From JBBIQV01 sp964555285 (GTDB taxonomy: Bacteria > Nitrospirota > Nitrospiria > Nitrospirales > Nitrospiraceae), in NCBI GenBank assembly GCA_964555285.1, contig CAZKRM010000013.1, forward strand, positions 17,321 to 81,320: 64,000 nt of DNA, given 5' to 3'. Under the pieces are notes generated by a model that was not told where the DNA came from, did not search any database, and was given only the letters and a program-made list of their open reading frames with translations. Position numbers and translations under genes: made by a program. Below, in pieces: positions 34,752 through 43,159 of the stretch; within the stretch, counting starts at the first letter, position 1, and each line of letters opens with the position of its first letter.

Positions 34752-35948
34752 ATGTTCTCATTCGAGGAAGATATGCTGTCGCCCGTGCGCATCAAGGTGA
34801 TCGGGGTCGGCGGGGCGGGGTGTAATGCGGTCAATACCATGATCGCGAACGGCCTGTGCCGGGTGGACTTCATCGCCGCCAACACGGATTTGCAAGCGTT
34901 GGAGCGGTCGCGTGCGGGGTTCAAGATTCAACTCGGCCCCGAGCGGACTCGCGGGTTGGGCGCGGGGGCGAAGCCGGAAGTCGGCAAAGATTCAGCGTTG
35001 GAAAGTAAGGACGACATTCGCGAATCGCTCGAAGGGTCCGACATGGTGTTCGTGACGGCCGGCATGGGCGGCGGAACCGGCACAGGCGCGGCACCGATTG
35101 TGGCAAGCATCGCGCGGGAACTGGGCATCCTGACGGTCGGCGTCGTGACGAAGCCCTTTTCGTACGAAGGCCATCGGCGCATGAGCCATGCCGAGGAAGG
35201 CATCCGCGACCTGAAGCGCCACGTCGATACGCTCCTCATCATCCCGAACCAGCGGTTGCTGGGTATCGTGGACAAGGCGACGCCGTTGCTGGATGCCTTC
35301 AAGGTGGCGGACGACGTGCTCCGCCAGGCGATCCAGGGGATCGCGGATGTCATTACGACGACGGGCCATGTGAACGTCGATTTCGCCGATGTGCGGACCG
35401 TCATGTCTCACACGGGCCGTGCGGTCATGGGAATGGGGGTCTCGCGAGGAACGAACCGCGCGATCGAAGCGGCCCAGAAGGCCATCTCCTGCCCGCTGTT
35501 GGAAGAGGGGAGTGTGGAAGGGGCGCGCGGTGTGCTGCTCAATATCACCGGCGGTCCCAACATGTCATTGCACGAAGTCGAAGAGGCAGCCTCGATCATC
35601 CAGCAGGCCGCTGATCCAGAAGCAAACATCATTGTCGGCCAGGTGATCAATCCGGATATGGGGGATGACCTGGTCGTGACCGTCATTGCGACCGGGTTCG
35701 AGCGCGAAGAGCAGCCGGCGCCGAAACCCGTCACGGTCGATCGCGGCGCGGCGCGTAGCCCGCGGAGCAGCGGGCAACAAGTATTGGCCGGTGTCCAGGC
35801 GGCGGTCGCGGAGATGCCTCGCAAGGACTTGGATCGCCCGACCTTTCTGAGGCGGTTGGGTGAATCGCGGGAGGCCGCCGAGCGTGTCGCAGTTGCCGCC
35901 GATGACGAATGGGATGTGCCGACGTTTCTGCGAAAACAAGCCGACTAA
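34752..35948 (+). CDS. ftsZ: cell division GTPase FtsZ
   Basis: A 398-residue tubulin homologue that forms the Z ring. Signature GGGTGTG at about residues 107-113, IGVGGAGCNAVNTM near 16, and the T7 loop NVDFADVRTVM with Asp210 for GTP hydrolysis. A flexible linker ends in the conserved peptide WDVPTFLRKQAD that binds FtsA. GAAGGAGG stands before the ATG. The 59-bp gap after ftsA includes a small hairpin (GCGGC-GGGAG-GCCGC). Confidence 0.98.
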   Translation: MFSFEEDMLSPVRIKVIGVGGAGCNAVNTMIANGLCRVDFIAANTDLQALERSRAGFKIQLGPERTRGLGAGAKPEVGKDSALESKDDIRESLEGSDMVFVTAGMGGGTGTGAAPIVASIARELGILTVGVVTKPFSYEGHRRMSHAEEGIRDLKRHVDTLLIIPNQRLLGIVDKATPLLDAFKVADDVLRQAIQGIADVITTTGHVNVDFADVRTVMSHTGRAVMGMGVSRGTNRAIEAAQKAISCPLLEEGSVEGARGVLLNITGGPNMSLHEVEEAASIIQQAADPEANIIVGQVINPDMGDDLVVTVIATGFEREEQPAPKPVTVDRGAARSPRSSGQQVLAGVQAAVAEMPRKDLDRPTFLRRLGESREAAERVAVAADDEWDVPTFLRKQAD

Positions 35949-35993
35949 CGTCCGGGAGAATGGCGCCCCTGCTCAGCGGGGGCCGGGCCCTCG

Positions 35994-36734
35994 ATGACAC
36001 GTCTCGTGATCACATTGCCTGCGTTTGCAACCCCGCGCCAGGGGGTTCGCCACTTCTTCGGTACCCGACACTCGATAACGGGGGTCCGTCGTGCACCGGC
36101 CGAACCGAGGCGTGCCATGCGCGGAGCAGGCCAGGCCGGCGTCCTCGTGTCGGTCACACAGGTTCATGGAACCGATGTGCTGGTGTTGGACCGGCCTGTC
36201 CGGGAGGGAGAACCGTTCGATGGCGGGTGGGATGCGCTGGTGACGGATCAGCCGCATGTCATGGTGGTCGTACGCACAGCCGACTGCGTGCCGGTGCTCT
36301 TGCACGATCCCACGCGCAAGGTGGTCGCGGCCGTGCATGCCGGCTGGCGCGGGGCAGTCGCCGGGATCGTACCCAACACCATCGACGCGATGAAGCGCCG
36401 ATTCGGCACTGAGCCGGCACAGGTGCGCATCGGTATCGGGCCTTCCGCGGGACCCTGTTGTTATGAAGTCGATGAACCGGTGCTGGTGCGGCTGCGCGAG
36501 AGTTGTGACGACTGGCGTCTCGTCGCGGCAGAACGGAGCCGCAATCGAGCATTGCTGGATCTGCGAAGACTGGTTCGGTGGCAGGCGGAATCCATCGGCG
36601 TGGTCGCTGAGAATATTGTGACGGCCAACGCCTGCACGATCTGTCATTCCGATCTGTTCTTTTCGTATCGGCGGGACGGCGTCGTCAACGAGACGATGAT
36701 GAGCGGCATCGGTCTGCTCGGCCGCCGAGCATGA
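35994..36734 (+). CDS. pgeF: peptidoglycan editing factor PgeF (YfiH/laccase-domain)
   Basis: A 246-residue protein of the multicopper-like YfiH family. Conserved blocks are VTQVHGTDVLVLD near residue 53, RTADCVPVLLHDP with its Cys near 91, HAGWRGAVAGIV near 111, and IGPSAGPCCYEVDEPV near 145, providing the Cys/His zinc site. PgeF removes wrongly incorporated L-Ser from peptidoglycan precursors, which fits its position right after ftsZ. An enzyme acting on purine nucleosides is the other proposed role of this family. Confidence 0.92.
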   Translation: MTRLVITLPAFATPRQGVRHFFGTRHSITGVRRAPAEPRRAMRGAGQAGVLVSVTQVHGTDVLVLDRPVREGEPFDGGWDALVTDQPHVMVVVRTADCVPVLLHDPTRKVVAAVHAGWRGAVAGIVPNTIDAMKRRFGTEPAQVRIGIGPSAGPCCYEVDEPVLVRLRESCDDWRLVAAERSRNRALLDLRRLVRWQAESIGVVAENIVTANACTICHSDLFFSYRRDGVVNETMMSGIGLLGRRA

Positions 36735-36834
36735 GGTCCGTCGGTGCAGTGCGTGAGCGCTGCCATTTTGACGGAGCCTCCGGTAGAATGGACACGGGTG
36801 ATGTGAGGGTCTGCCGGAGACACGAGCCGAGCCG

Positions 36835-37557
36835 ATGATGGCCCTGATGAACGGCGCAGAGTCGGATCCCCTCGCACACAATGTCTCGGTGGTGTTGGAG
36901 CACATTCGGCGAACGGCTTTGCGGGTCGGGCGGCGCCCTGAAGAAATCCGGCTCATCGCGGCCACCAAGTCGGTGTCCATCGAGCGTATCCGGGTGGGCT
37001 TGGCGGCCGGGCTGACGGATCTCGGGGAAAGCCGGCTCCAGGACGCGCTACCCAAAATTGAGCAGATCGGCCGAGGGCAGGCGACGTGGCACTTTATCGG
37101 ACGGCTGCAGACCAGAAAGGTGAGGGCGGTTGTCGGGCTGTTTGCCATGATCCACTCGGTCGAAAGTGTCGAGCTGGCTGCTGAGATCAATCGTCGAGCG
37201 GAGCAAGCCGGCATTCGCCAGCCCCTGTTGCTTGAAGTGAACGTCGGCGGTGAAGCAAGCAAGGGAGGCTTTGTGCCCGATTCGCTGGAGCAGGCTCTTC
37301 CCGAGCTGAATGCGATGCCCGCGTTAGAGGTGAGAGGATTGATGACGATTCCACCGTTGGGAACGGAGCCTGAAGCGGCGAGACCGTATTTCCGCCGACT
37401 GCGAGAGCTGGCCCACGCACTGACGAAGCCCGAGCTGAAGAACATTCGAATGGACGAGTTGTCGATGGGGATGTCCGGCGACTACGAGATTGCGGTGGAA
37501 GAAGGGGCGACGTTCGTGCGGGTGGGCACTGCCATTTTTGGGGCGCGTCGTGGATAG
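36835..37557 (+). CDS. yggS: YggS family pyridoxal phosphate homeostasis protein
   Basis: A 240-residue single-domain PLP-binding TIM barrel. The cofactor lysine is in IAATKSVSIERI near residue 44, followed by GESRLQDALPKIEQI, WHFIGRLQTRKVR near 84, LEVNVGGEASKGGF near 133 and the late DELSMGMSGDYEIAVEEGAT. Family members buffer intracellular PLP and influence amino-acid metabolism. Several ATG codons near the start are possible (36835, 36838, 36847). The neighbouring proC, yggT and divIVA are its common partners downstream of ftsZ. Confidence 0.94.
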   Translation: MMALMNGAESDPLAHNVSVVLEHIRRTALRVGRRPEEIRLIAATKSVSIERIRVGLAAGLTDLGESRLQDALPKIEQIGRGQATWHFIGRLQTRKVRAVVGLFAMIHSVESVELAAEINRRAEQAGIRQPLLLEVNVGGEASKGGFVPDSLEQALPELNAMPALEVRGLMTIPPLGTEPEAARPYFRRLRELAHALTKPELKNIRMDELSMGMSGDYEIAVEEGATFVRVGTAIFGARRG

Positions 37558-37579
37558 TCCTCCAGTGGATAGTCCTCCA
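37550..37579 (+). repeat. 15-bp direct duplication at the proC start
   Basis: GTGGATAGTCCTCCA occurs twice in tandem (37550-37564, 37565-37579). It is in frame and encodes VDSPP twice; each copy carries a potential GTG start and the yggS TAG. Confidence 0.9.
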
Positions 37580-38383
37580 ATTGTGAAGAAGCTGGCGTTC
37601 GTCGGCGCCGGACAGATGGCCGAAGCCTTAATCGGCGGGCTGCTCGCCGCCCGGGCCTGTGAGGTCGGTTCGCTGTGGGCCACCGACTCCAGTGCGGAGC
37701 GACGTGATCTCGTGAAGCGGCGTTTCGGTATACGGGTCGGCGACGACAATCAGGAAGCCGCACGGTGGGCGGATGTCGTCATTTTGGCCGTGAAGCCCCA
37801 AATCCTGGACCACATCTTGACGGGCATTGCTGCTGCGCTCGAAGGACGGCTGGTGATTTCGATTGCCGCCGGCATCTCCATTCCCTGGCTGGCGAAGCGA
37901 CTGCCGGCATCGGTTCGCCTGATTCGTGCCATGCCCAACATGCCCGTGCTGGTGCGCGAGGGGATGGCGGCATTGGCCGGCGGTCCTGGCGTGCGGGATG
38001 AGGATCTGCTCCTCGCACGTGCCCTGTTCGAGGCGGTCGGACGTGTCGTGCCGGTTGAGGAGCGCCTGATGGATGCTGTGACAGGGCTGAGCGGCAGCGG
38101 ACCGGCCTATGCCTTTCTGATGATCGAGGCTCTCGCGGACGGCGGCGTAAAAGCCGGACTACCCAGGCAGACGGCTGAATTGTTGGCCGCGCAGACGATG
38201 CTGGGGGCTGCGCGGTTGCTTCTGGACTCCGGTGAACATCCGGCCCGGTTGAAGGACCGCGTCGCATCCCCCGGGGGGACCACCATGGCGGGACTTCATC
38301 GGTTGGAGATCGGTGGGCTGCGCGCGGCGCTGATCGCCGCGGTCGAGGCAGCCACTGATCGGTCACGGGAGTTGGGCGCCTGA
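37550..38383 (+). CDS. proC: pyrroline-5-carboxylate reductase
   Basis: A 277-residue NAD(P)H enzyme for the last step of proline synthesis. It has the Rossmann motif KLAFVGAGQMAEALIGGLL, AVKPQILDHIL near residue 80, RAMPNMPVLVREGMAALAGG near 124 and the C-terminal LSGSGPAYAFLMIEALADGGVKAGL and SPGGTTMAGLHRLE. The start is uncertain: GTG 37550 overlaps the yggS stop, but GTG 37565 and 37583 are also in frame, the first two being inside a 15-bp direct duplication. Confidence 0.95.
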   Translation: MDSPPVDSPPIVKKLAFVGAGQMAEALIGGLLAARACEVGSLWATDSSAERRDLVKRRFGIRVGDDNQEAARWADVVILAVKPQILDHILTGIAAALEGRLVISIAAGISIPWLAKRLPASVRLIRAMPNMPVLVREGMAALAGGPGVRDEDLLLARALFEAVGRVVPVEERLMDAVTGLSGSGPAYAFLMIEALADGGVKAGLPRQTAELLAAQTMLGAARLLLDSGEHPARLKDRVASPGGTTMAGLHRLEIGGLRAALIAAVEAATDRSRELGA

Positions 38384-38679
38384 TGTTTGTCGTGGGGAAT
38401 GTGCTGCTCGGGGTGGCGACGGTGGTGGACTACGTCCTCTGGCTCTATATGTGGGTGATCATCGCGCGCGCGGTGATCTCCTGGGTGAGCCCCGATCCAT
38501 GGAATCCGATCGTGCAGTTTCTTGAGCGAGCCACTGAGCCGGTGCTGGCCCCGATCCGGCGCTGGATTGGCTGGCGGATGGGGCTTGATCTCTCGCCGAT
38601 GGTGGCCATCTTGATCATTATCTTTCTTCAGATCGCGCTGGTAAACACGTTGAAGGAAATAGCCGTGCGGATAAACTGA
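38383..38679 (+). CDS. yggT: YggT family membrane protein
   Basis: A 98-residue protein with two hydrophobic segments (about 5-30 and 70-92) separated by the conserved RAVISWVSPDPWNPIVQFLERATEP-type loop and PIRRWIG. Family members sit in the inner membrane and are linked to division or osmotic tolerance, without a settled biochemical role. The ATG overlaps the proC stop (TGATG). Confidence 0.92.
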   Translation: MFVVGNVLLGVATVVDYVLWLYMWVIIARAVISWVSPDPWNPIVQFLERATEPVLAPIRRWIGWRMGLDLSPMVAILIIIFLQIALVNTLKEIAVRIN

Positions 38680-38699
38680 TTCGGTGTGGGAGGGATGCC

Positions 38700-39212
38700 A
38701 TGAAGATCACGCCGCTCGATATCCAACAGATGGTATTCAAGGCCGCCTTCCGGGGCTATGACAAGGAAGAGGTGAACCGGTTCCTGGAAGAACTCGCGCA
38801 CACCGTGGAGACCCTGAATCGCGACAATGCTGTGCTGCGGGAAAAACTGACGTTCACGGAACAGCAATTGGCGGAGGTGAAGAAAACGGAAACGGCGTTG
38901 TCTCATACATTGATCTCCGCCCAATCGATGTCGGATGAGATGAAGCGCGCGGCGCAACGCGATGCCGAGTTGATCATCAAGGAGGCGGAACTCAAGGCCG
39001 GCGAAGTCGTGCGCCAGGGACAAGCGGAGTTGGCCGATCTCCATCGCGACCTGTCCGATCTGCGCAAGCAGCGTGTGCTGATGGTCGAACGGATCCGCGC
39101 GACGCTCCGGACGTTCGAGCGTATGTTGGAAGTGGAAGAATCGGAGGATTTTCACGCCGACGCCACGGCGACGGATGAGAAACTGGCGGGGGAATCCCGC
39201 CATACCCGCTAG
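38700..39212 (+). CDS. divIVA: DivIVA domain protein
   Basis: A 170-residue coiled-coil protein. The N-terminus MKITPLDIQQMVFKAAFRGY followed by DKEEVNRFLEELAHTVE is the DivIVA lipid-binding domain; the rest is a long coiled coil up to about residue 145 with an acidic tail. DivIVA senses curved membranes at poles and septa in Gram-positives; in diderms its function is less known. Its place behind yggT is conserved in many genomes. Confidence 0.9.
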   Translation: MKITPLDIQQMVFKAAFRGYDKEEVNRFLEELAHTVETLNRDNAVLREKLTFTEQQLAEVKKTETALSHTLISAQSMSDEMKRAAQRDAELIIKEAELKAGEVVRQGQAELADLHRDLSDLRKQRVLMVERIRATLRTFERMLEVEESEDFHADATATDEKLAGESRHTR

Positions 39213-39341
39213 CCTGGCTCGTTCGACGGCGGTGTCTCTCTTGTTCTCCTGCTCCGGTGCGGCCTCCCTTCGCCGGACGTGCTGCCGACACCACGCGTTG
39301 ACCTTCCCGATGCCGCTGCTTGCCATGGCTCCTACGATCCT

Positions 39342-40475
39342 ATGACCACGTCCGATCCGATCGGGTCAGCGATGGAACGGGCAGTCGTTGACGGCGTCTT
39401 TCCCGGCGCGGTGCTGCTGGTTCGCCTGCGAGGAGAACCGGCGTATTGCAAAGCGGTCGGGCGTCGCTCGCTTGTTCCCCCGGGTGGTCCTGTCACCCTG
39501 GAGACAGTCTACGATCTGGCCTCGCTCACCAAGCCCCTCGCGACGACGAGTGCCGTGCTGCTCCTTGTGCAGCAAGGGCGAATGGATATACAGAGACCAT
39601 TGCGTGACCTGCTGCCGGAGCTGGCGAAGGCTCCCGTCGGCGAGGCCACCGTCTTTCACGTATTGACGCACAGTGCCGGCCTTCCCGGATGGCGGCCCTT
39701 CTATGAGCGGATTGCCGAGGAAGACAGCGGTCAACCTGGATTTCTCGGCAGCCCCGCTGCTCGACAGGCGGTGATCGGGTACATTCGCGATGAGGCCCTG
39801 CTCCATCCGATCGGCTCGCGAAGCCTGTACAGCGACCTGGGGTTCATGTTGCTGGGGATGCTCGTGGAACGCGTGAGCCGCCGACCCTTGGCGGCATTCT
39901 GCCGGGAGCATCTGTATGAGCCGGCAGGTGCCGTGCCGCTGGCCTTCCTGGAAATCGGGACGAAGAAGTCGGAGAGTCTCAGCGAGGCCGGTATGACACT
40001 GGACGATGTCGCGTTAACCGAAGGGGATTCGTGGCGAGGGCGGGTGTTGCACGCGGAGGTGCACGACGAAAATGCCTATGCGCTGGGTGGAGCAGCCGGC
40101 CATGCAGGCCTGTTCGGAAGCGCGGCAGCGGTGCTGGCGATATCAGGCCAATGGATGAATGCTCAACGTGGCCGGCGCACGGTGTTCGACCCCTCCCTCG
40201 TCCGTCGGTTCGTCACGCGGCAGCACCGGATCCCGCAATCGAGTTGGGCGCTCGGGTGGGATACACCGTCAGCCCCGTCTTCATCGGGGACGAAGTTTTC
40301 CGCTCAATCCTTCGGACATTTGGGTTATACGGGGACGTCGCTGTGGGTGGACCCTGTCTGCGAGTTGGAAGTCGTCTTACTCTCGAACCGCGTGCACCCG
40401 ACCAGGCACAACGAATTGATTCGGCAGTTCCGGCCCCAGATTCACGACCTGATCTACGAAGAATTTATCCATTGA
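39342..40475 (+). CDS. serine hydrolase of the beta-lactamase class C/PBP family
   Basis: From ATG 39342 the enzyme has 377 residues. The S-x-x-K motif is SLTK (Ser61, Lys64); the second motif is YSD near residue 166 within SLYSDLGFMLLGML, and HLGYTG near the C-terminus is the KTG equivalent. THSAGLPGWRPFY and AAGHAGLFG are typical for esterase EstB/DD-peptidase-like members. No signal peptide is visible at this start; GTG 39279 would add 21 residues. It may hydrolyse peptidoglycan fragments or esters; the substrate is unknown. Confidence 0.85.
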   Translation: MTTSDPIGSAMERAVVDGVFPGAVLLVRLRGEPAYCKAVGRRSLVPPGGPVTLETVYDLASLTKPLATTSAVLLLVQQGRMDIQRPLRDLLPELAKAPVGEATVFHVLTHSAGLPGWRPFYERIAEEDSGQPGFLGSPAARQAVIGYIRDEALLHPIGSRSLYSDLGFMLLGMLVERVSRRPLAAFCREHLYEPAGAVPLAFLEIGTKKSESLSEAGMTLDDVALTEGDSWRGRVLHAEVHDENAYALGGAAGHAGLFGSAAAVLAISGQWMNAQRGRRTVFDPSLVRRFVTRQHRIPQSSWALGWDTPSAPSSSGTKFSAQSFGHLGYTGTSLWVDPVCELEVVLLSNRVHPTRHNELIRQFRPQIHDLIYEEFIH

Positions 40476-40530
40476 CACATTGGACCATTGAATCATTGAG
40501 CGATGAATCAATGAACCGATGGATCAATCG
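40476..40530. repeat. word-repeat spacer
   Basis: This tract repeats the word ATTGA/TCAAT and its variants (CATTGAATCATTGAG, GATGAATCAATGAACC) directly and inverted. It follows the serine hydrolase and precedes the 3' end of the convergent gene. Confidence 0.65.
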
Positions 40531-40539
40531 TCAATATTT

Positions 40540-40854
40540 TCATTTGTCCGGATAGTCGATCCAGGTTTCCTTTTCCGCCAGGTATCGCTGCCCCTTGAAG
40601 TTTGTCCTCGTCCGCATCCGGCGGAATCCAAAGTTTTTCAACTTCTCGACGACCTCTGTGACGGCTCCGCCGACGGTGGAGTGCGACTGGCCTTCGACGA
40701 TCAGGGCTTCGTACATGACCTTACCCGCATACCCGCCGGCTGTTCGGCTGACAAGGATCGCCCGGTTGAAATATCGATCGCTTGGGTCGACACCTTCAAG
40801 CTGGTGCCGTTCGACCAGACCTTCTTTCTTGAACACGAGGGGAAGGGCGCTCAT
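40540..40854 (-). CDS. conserved small protein, unknown function
   Basis: A 104-residue cytoplasmic protein; ATG 40854 is preceded by GAGGAGG with 5-nt spacing, whereas the longer frame from 40938 has no such site. It contains FKKEGLVERHQLEGVDP, a hydrophobic strand YAGKVMYEALIVEGQSHSTV near residue 45 and a basic end FGFRRMRTRTNFKGQRYLAEKETWIDYPD. Alternating charged and aromatic residues suggest a small alpha/beta fold. It converges on the serine hydrolase gene and diverges from pgsA. No known family is recognised. Confidence 0.75.
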   Translation of the reverse strand: MSALPLVFKKEGLVERHQLEGVDPSDRYFNRAILVSRTAGGYAGKVMYEALIVEGQSHSTVGGAVTEVVEKLKNFGFRRMRTRTNFKGQRYLAEKETWIDYPDK

Positions 40855-40988
40855 CGAAACCTCCTCAACAGGTTTTCCCAGGACGACCCGGCCCGCATTA
40901 TAGGTGGCGGCGTGGCCGACTGCAACCATCGTTGACAAGCGGGAAGCAGCTTTCTATCATGCCGCCCTCTGCCTAAGGCTCGCGATTG

Positions 40989-41561
40989 ATGAGTGAGGAA
41001 CAGAAGATGGCCCCTGCAGGCGCCATGAACATTCCCAACAGTCTGACGCTGCTGCGCATTCTACTCATCCCGGTCTACGTCGGCCTGCTGGTGTATGAGC
41101 ACTATGACGAAGCGCTCGGCGTCTTGCTGGTTGCGGGCATGACCGATGCGCTGGATGGGACGATCGCCAGAGTGGCCAACCAACGGACTCGCTTGGGCGC
41201 GGTGCTCGATCCGCTTGCCGATAAGCTGTTGCTGATATCGGGGTTCGTCACGTTGTCGGTGATTCACTGGATTCCGTCATGGGTCGCGATCGTGGTCGTC
41301 AGCCGCGATCTTATTCTTATGGTCGGCACCGTCGTGGCTCAGTATACCGGGTCACAAGTGGATACGTCGCCGACCCTCGTTGGGAAGGGCACGACCTTCT
41401 GCCAACTGGCCTATATTCTCATGGCCGTGTTCCTCGCGTCGCGCCACTACGACCTTTCCATGATCCAGCCGCTCCTCTATCTCATGGTGATCTTCACGCT
41501 CCTGTCCGGCTTCCATTATCTCTATCGAGGGTACAGGAGGGTCACCGCGAACGGCCTCTGA
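40989..41561 (+). CDS. pgsA: CDP-diacylglycerol--glycerol-3-phosphate 3-phosphatidyltransferase
   Basis: A 190-residue membrane enzyme of the CDP-alcohol phosphatidyltransferase family that makes phosphatidylglycerol phosphate. NIPNSLTLLRILLIPVYVGL starts the first helix; the catalytic motif D-x2-DG-x2-AR-x8-G-x3-D-x3-D begins at DALDGTIAR near residue 55; PTLVGKGTTFCQL near 128 is typical of PgsA. It is the ordinary housekeeping member, in contrast to the 4438-5898 fusion, which uses the same motif in a different context. Confidence 0.92.
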   Translation: MSEEQKMAPAGAMNIPNSLTLLRILLIPVYVGLLVYEHYDEALGVLLVAGMTDALDGTIARVANQRTRLGAVLDPLADKLLLISGFVTLSVIHWIPSWVAIVVVSRDLILMVGTVVAQYTGSQVDTSPTLVGKGTTFCQLAYILMAVFLASRHYDLSMIQPLLYLMVIFTLLSGFHYLYRGYRRVTANGL

Positions 41562-41622
41562 CATTCCGCGTTCCCCCGGCGCTCTTCGGTCTCGAATCGT
41601 CCGACAAGAACTTGAAAGTGTT

Positions 41623-41651
41623 TTGACAAGATGGGGGGCGTCCACTATCCT
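41623..41651 (+). promoter_or_regulatory. promoter of pilC
   Basis: Consensus TTGACA at 41623-41628, 17-bp spacer, TATCCT at 41646-41651. The -10 box lies inside a 10-bp inverted repeat. Confidence 0.6.
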
Positions 41652-41667
41652 TTCCACAGGATAGTGG
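41642..41667. promoter_or_regulatory. inverted repeat overlapping the pilC -10 box
   Basis: CCACTATCCT and AGGATAGTGG are perfect 10-bp arms around a 6-nt loop. The overlap with the -10 box and start region suggests an operator or a hairpin at the mRNA 5' end. Confidence 0.6.
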
Positions 41668-41719
41668 TTCGGCATCCACAAGCCATTCGGGCTCCTCTCC
41701 AATCGGTCGCGAGATACCT

Positions 41720-42934
41720 ATGGCCACTTTTGCGTACGTCGGCAGGTCGAAACAGGGAACAGTTCGAAAAGGCGAAGTGACGGCCAAGACGCGGGATGAA
41801 GCTGTCGAGCAACTGCGCAAGCAGAAGCTCGTCGTCAGCAGCCTTCATGAGAAAGAGACGTTCGGCTTCGGCAACATTTCTTTTGGGAGTGGGATCACCG
41901 ACAAGGATCTGGTGGTCTTTACCCGGCAGTTCGGGACGATGATCAACGCCGGGCTCCCGCTCATTCAGTGTCTGGATATTCTTGCTACCCAATCGGAAAA
42001 CAAGGTCCTTGGCAAGGCTATCGGAGAAGTGAAGGTGGATGTCGAGGGTGGATCGACCTTTTCCGATGCGCTCAGGAAGCACCCCAAGGTCTTTGACGAC
42101 CTCTATGTCAACATGATCCATGCGGGCGAGGTCGGCGGCTTGCTGGACACGATTCTCACCCGGTTGGCCAAGCACATTGAAAAAGCCATGAAGCTGAAGG
42201 GGATGATCAAGTCGGCCATGGTGTACCCGGCGGCGATCATGGGCGTGGCCGTGATCGTGATCACCGTCCTCATGATCTGGGTCATTCCCATCTTTGCGAA
42301 AATGTTCTCCGAGATGTCGGGGGGCAAGATGGGATTGCCGGGCCCCACGCAGTTCGTGATCGACATGAGCAACTTCGTGCAGTCCTATATTCTTTTCCTG
42401 ATTGCCGGGGCTATCGGGGCAGGAGTGGCGTTCAAAAAGTACTATAAGACTCCGAAGGGACGGCTGGTGGTCGATCGGCTTCTCCTGAAAATGCCCATCG
42501 TGGGAGAGTTGATTCGAAAAGCCTCGGTGGCCAAGTTTACCAGGACGCTGGGAACGCTGATCACGAGTGGTGTGCCGCTGCTCGATGCGCTGACGATCTG
42601 CGCCAAGACGTCCGGCAACAAAGTGATCGAAGAATCGATCCTCAGTGCCCGCATCAGTATCAGCGGTGGGAAAACGATCTCCGAGCCGCTGGCGAAAAGC
42701 GAAACATTCCCGAAGATGGTCACCCATATGATTTCCGTCGGTGAATCGACCGGCGCGCTCGACGCCATGCTCGGGAAGATCGCGGACTTCTACGAAGACG
42801 AAGTCGATCAGGCCGTAGCCGCACTCACTTCCCTCCTCGAGCCGGTGATGATGGTCTTTCTGGGCACGATCATCGGCTTCATCGTGATTGCCATGTACTT
42901 GCCGATCTTCCAGATGGCGTCGGCGATTGGGTAG
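41720..42934 (+). CDS. pilC: type IV pilus inner-membrane platform protein PilC (GspF family)
   Basis: A 404-residue platform protein with two GspF domains: the first has FTRQFGTMINAGLPLIQCLDIL near residue 73, the second FTRTLGTLITSGVPLLDALTI near 273. Three membrane helices lie near 170-195, 220-240 and 375-398. It connects the PilB/PilT motors to the pilus in the inner membrane. pilS and pilR follow; pilB and pilT are not in the window. Confidence 0.95.
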   Translation: MATFAYVGRSKQGTVRKGEVTAKTRDEAVEQLRKQKLVVSSLHEKETFGFGNISFGSGITDKDLVVFTRQFGTMINAGLPLIQCLDILATQSENKVLGKAIGEVKVDVEGGSTFSDALRKHPKVFDDLYVNMIHAGEVGGLLDTILTRLAKHIEKAMKLKGMIKSAMVYPAAIMGVAVIVITVLMIWVIPIFAKMFSEMSGGKMGLPGPTQFVIDMSNFVQSYILFLIAGAIGAGVAFKKYYKTPKGRLVVDRLLLKMPIVGELIRKASVAKFTRTLGTLITSGVPLLDALTICAKTSGNKVIEESILSARISISGGKTISEPLAKSETFPKMVTHMISVGESTGALDAMLGKIADFYEDEVDQAVAALTSLLEPVMMVFLGTIIGFIVIAMYLPIFQMASAIG

Positions 42935-43159
42935 CCCCTGCGGATCAGTTGTCGCTGGGGCGTCACACGTCCGTGGATCAGTCGGGAATGCACGCTGTCC
43001 TGCCGTGGTGCCGCCGTGCGCGGAATCCGACCGTATGGCCGATACCGTGTTCGGCTGCCCCGCACCTTCTCACGGTTCACTGTGCGTGCGGGCTCGTCCT
43101 CAACATGAGGGCATTCACGGGCCTCGTGGTCGCGGACAACCAGGGAGTCGTTCAACCAC

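Noticed and set aside
42935..43159. Small gene between pilC and pilS
   Set aside because: Short frames on both strands lack ribosome sites and conserved features; treated as intergenic.
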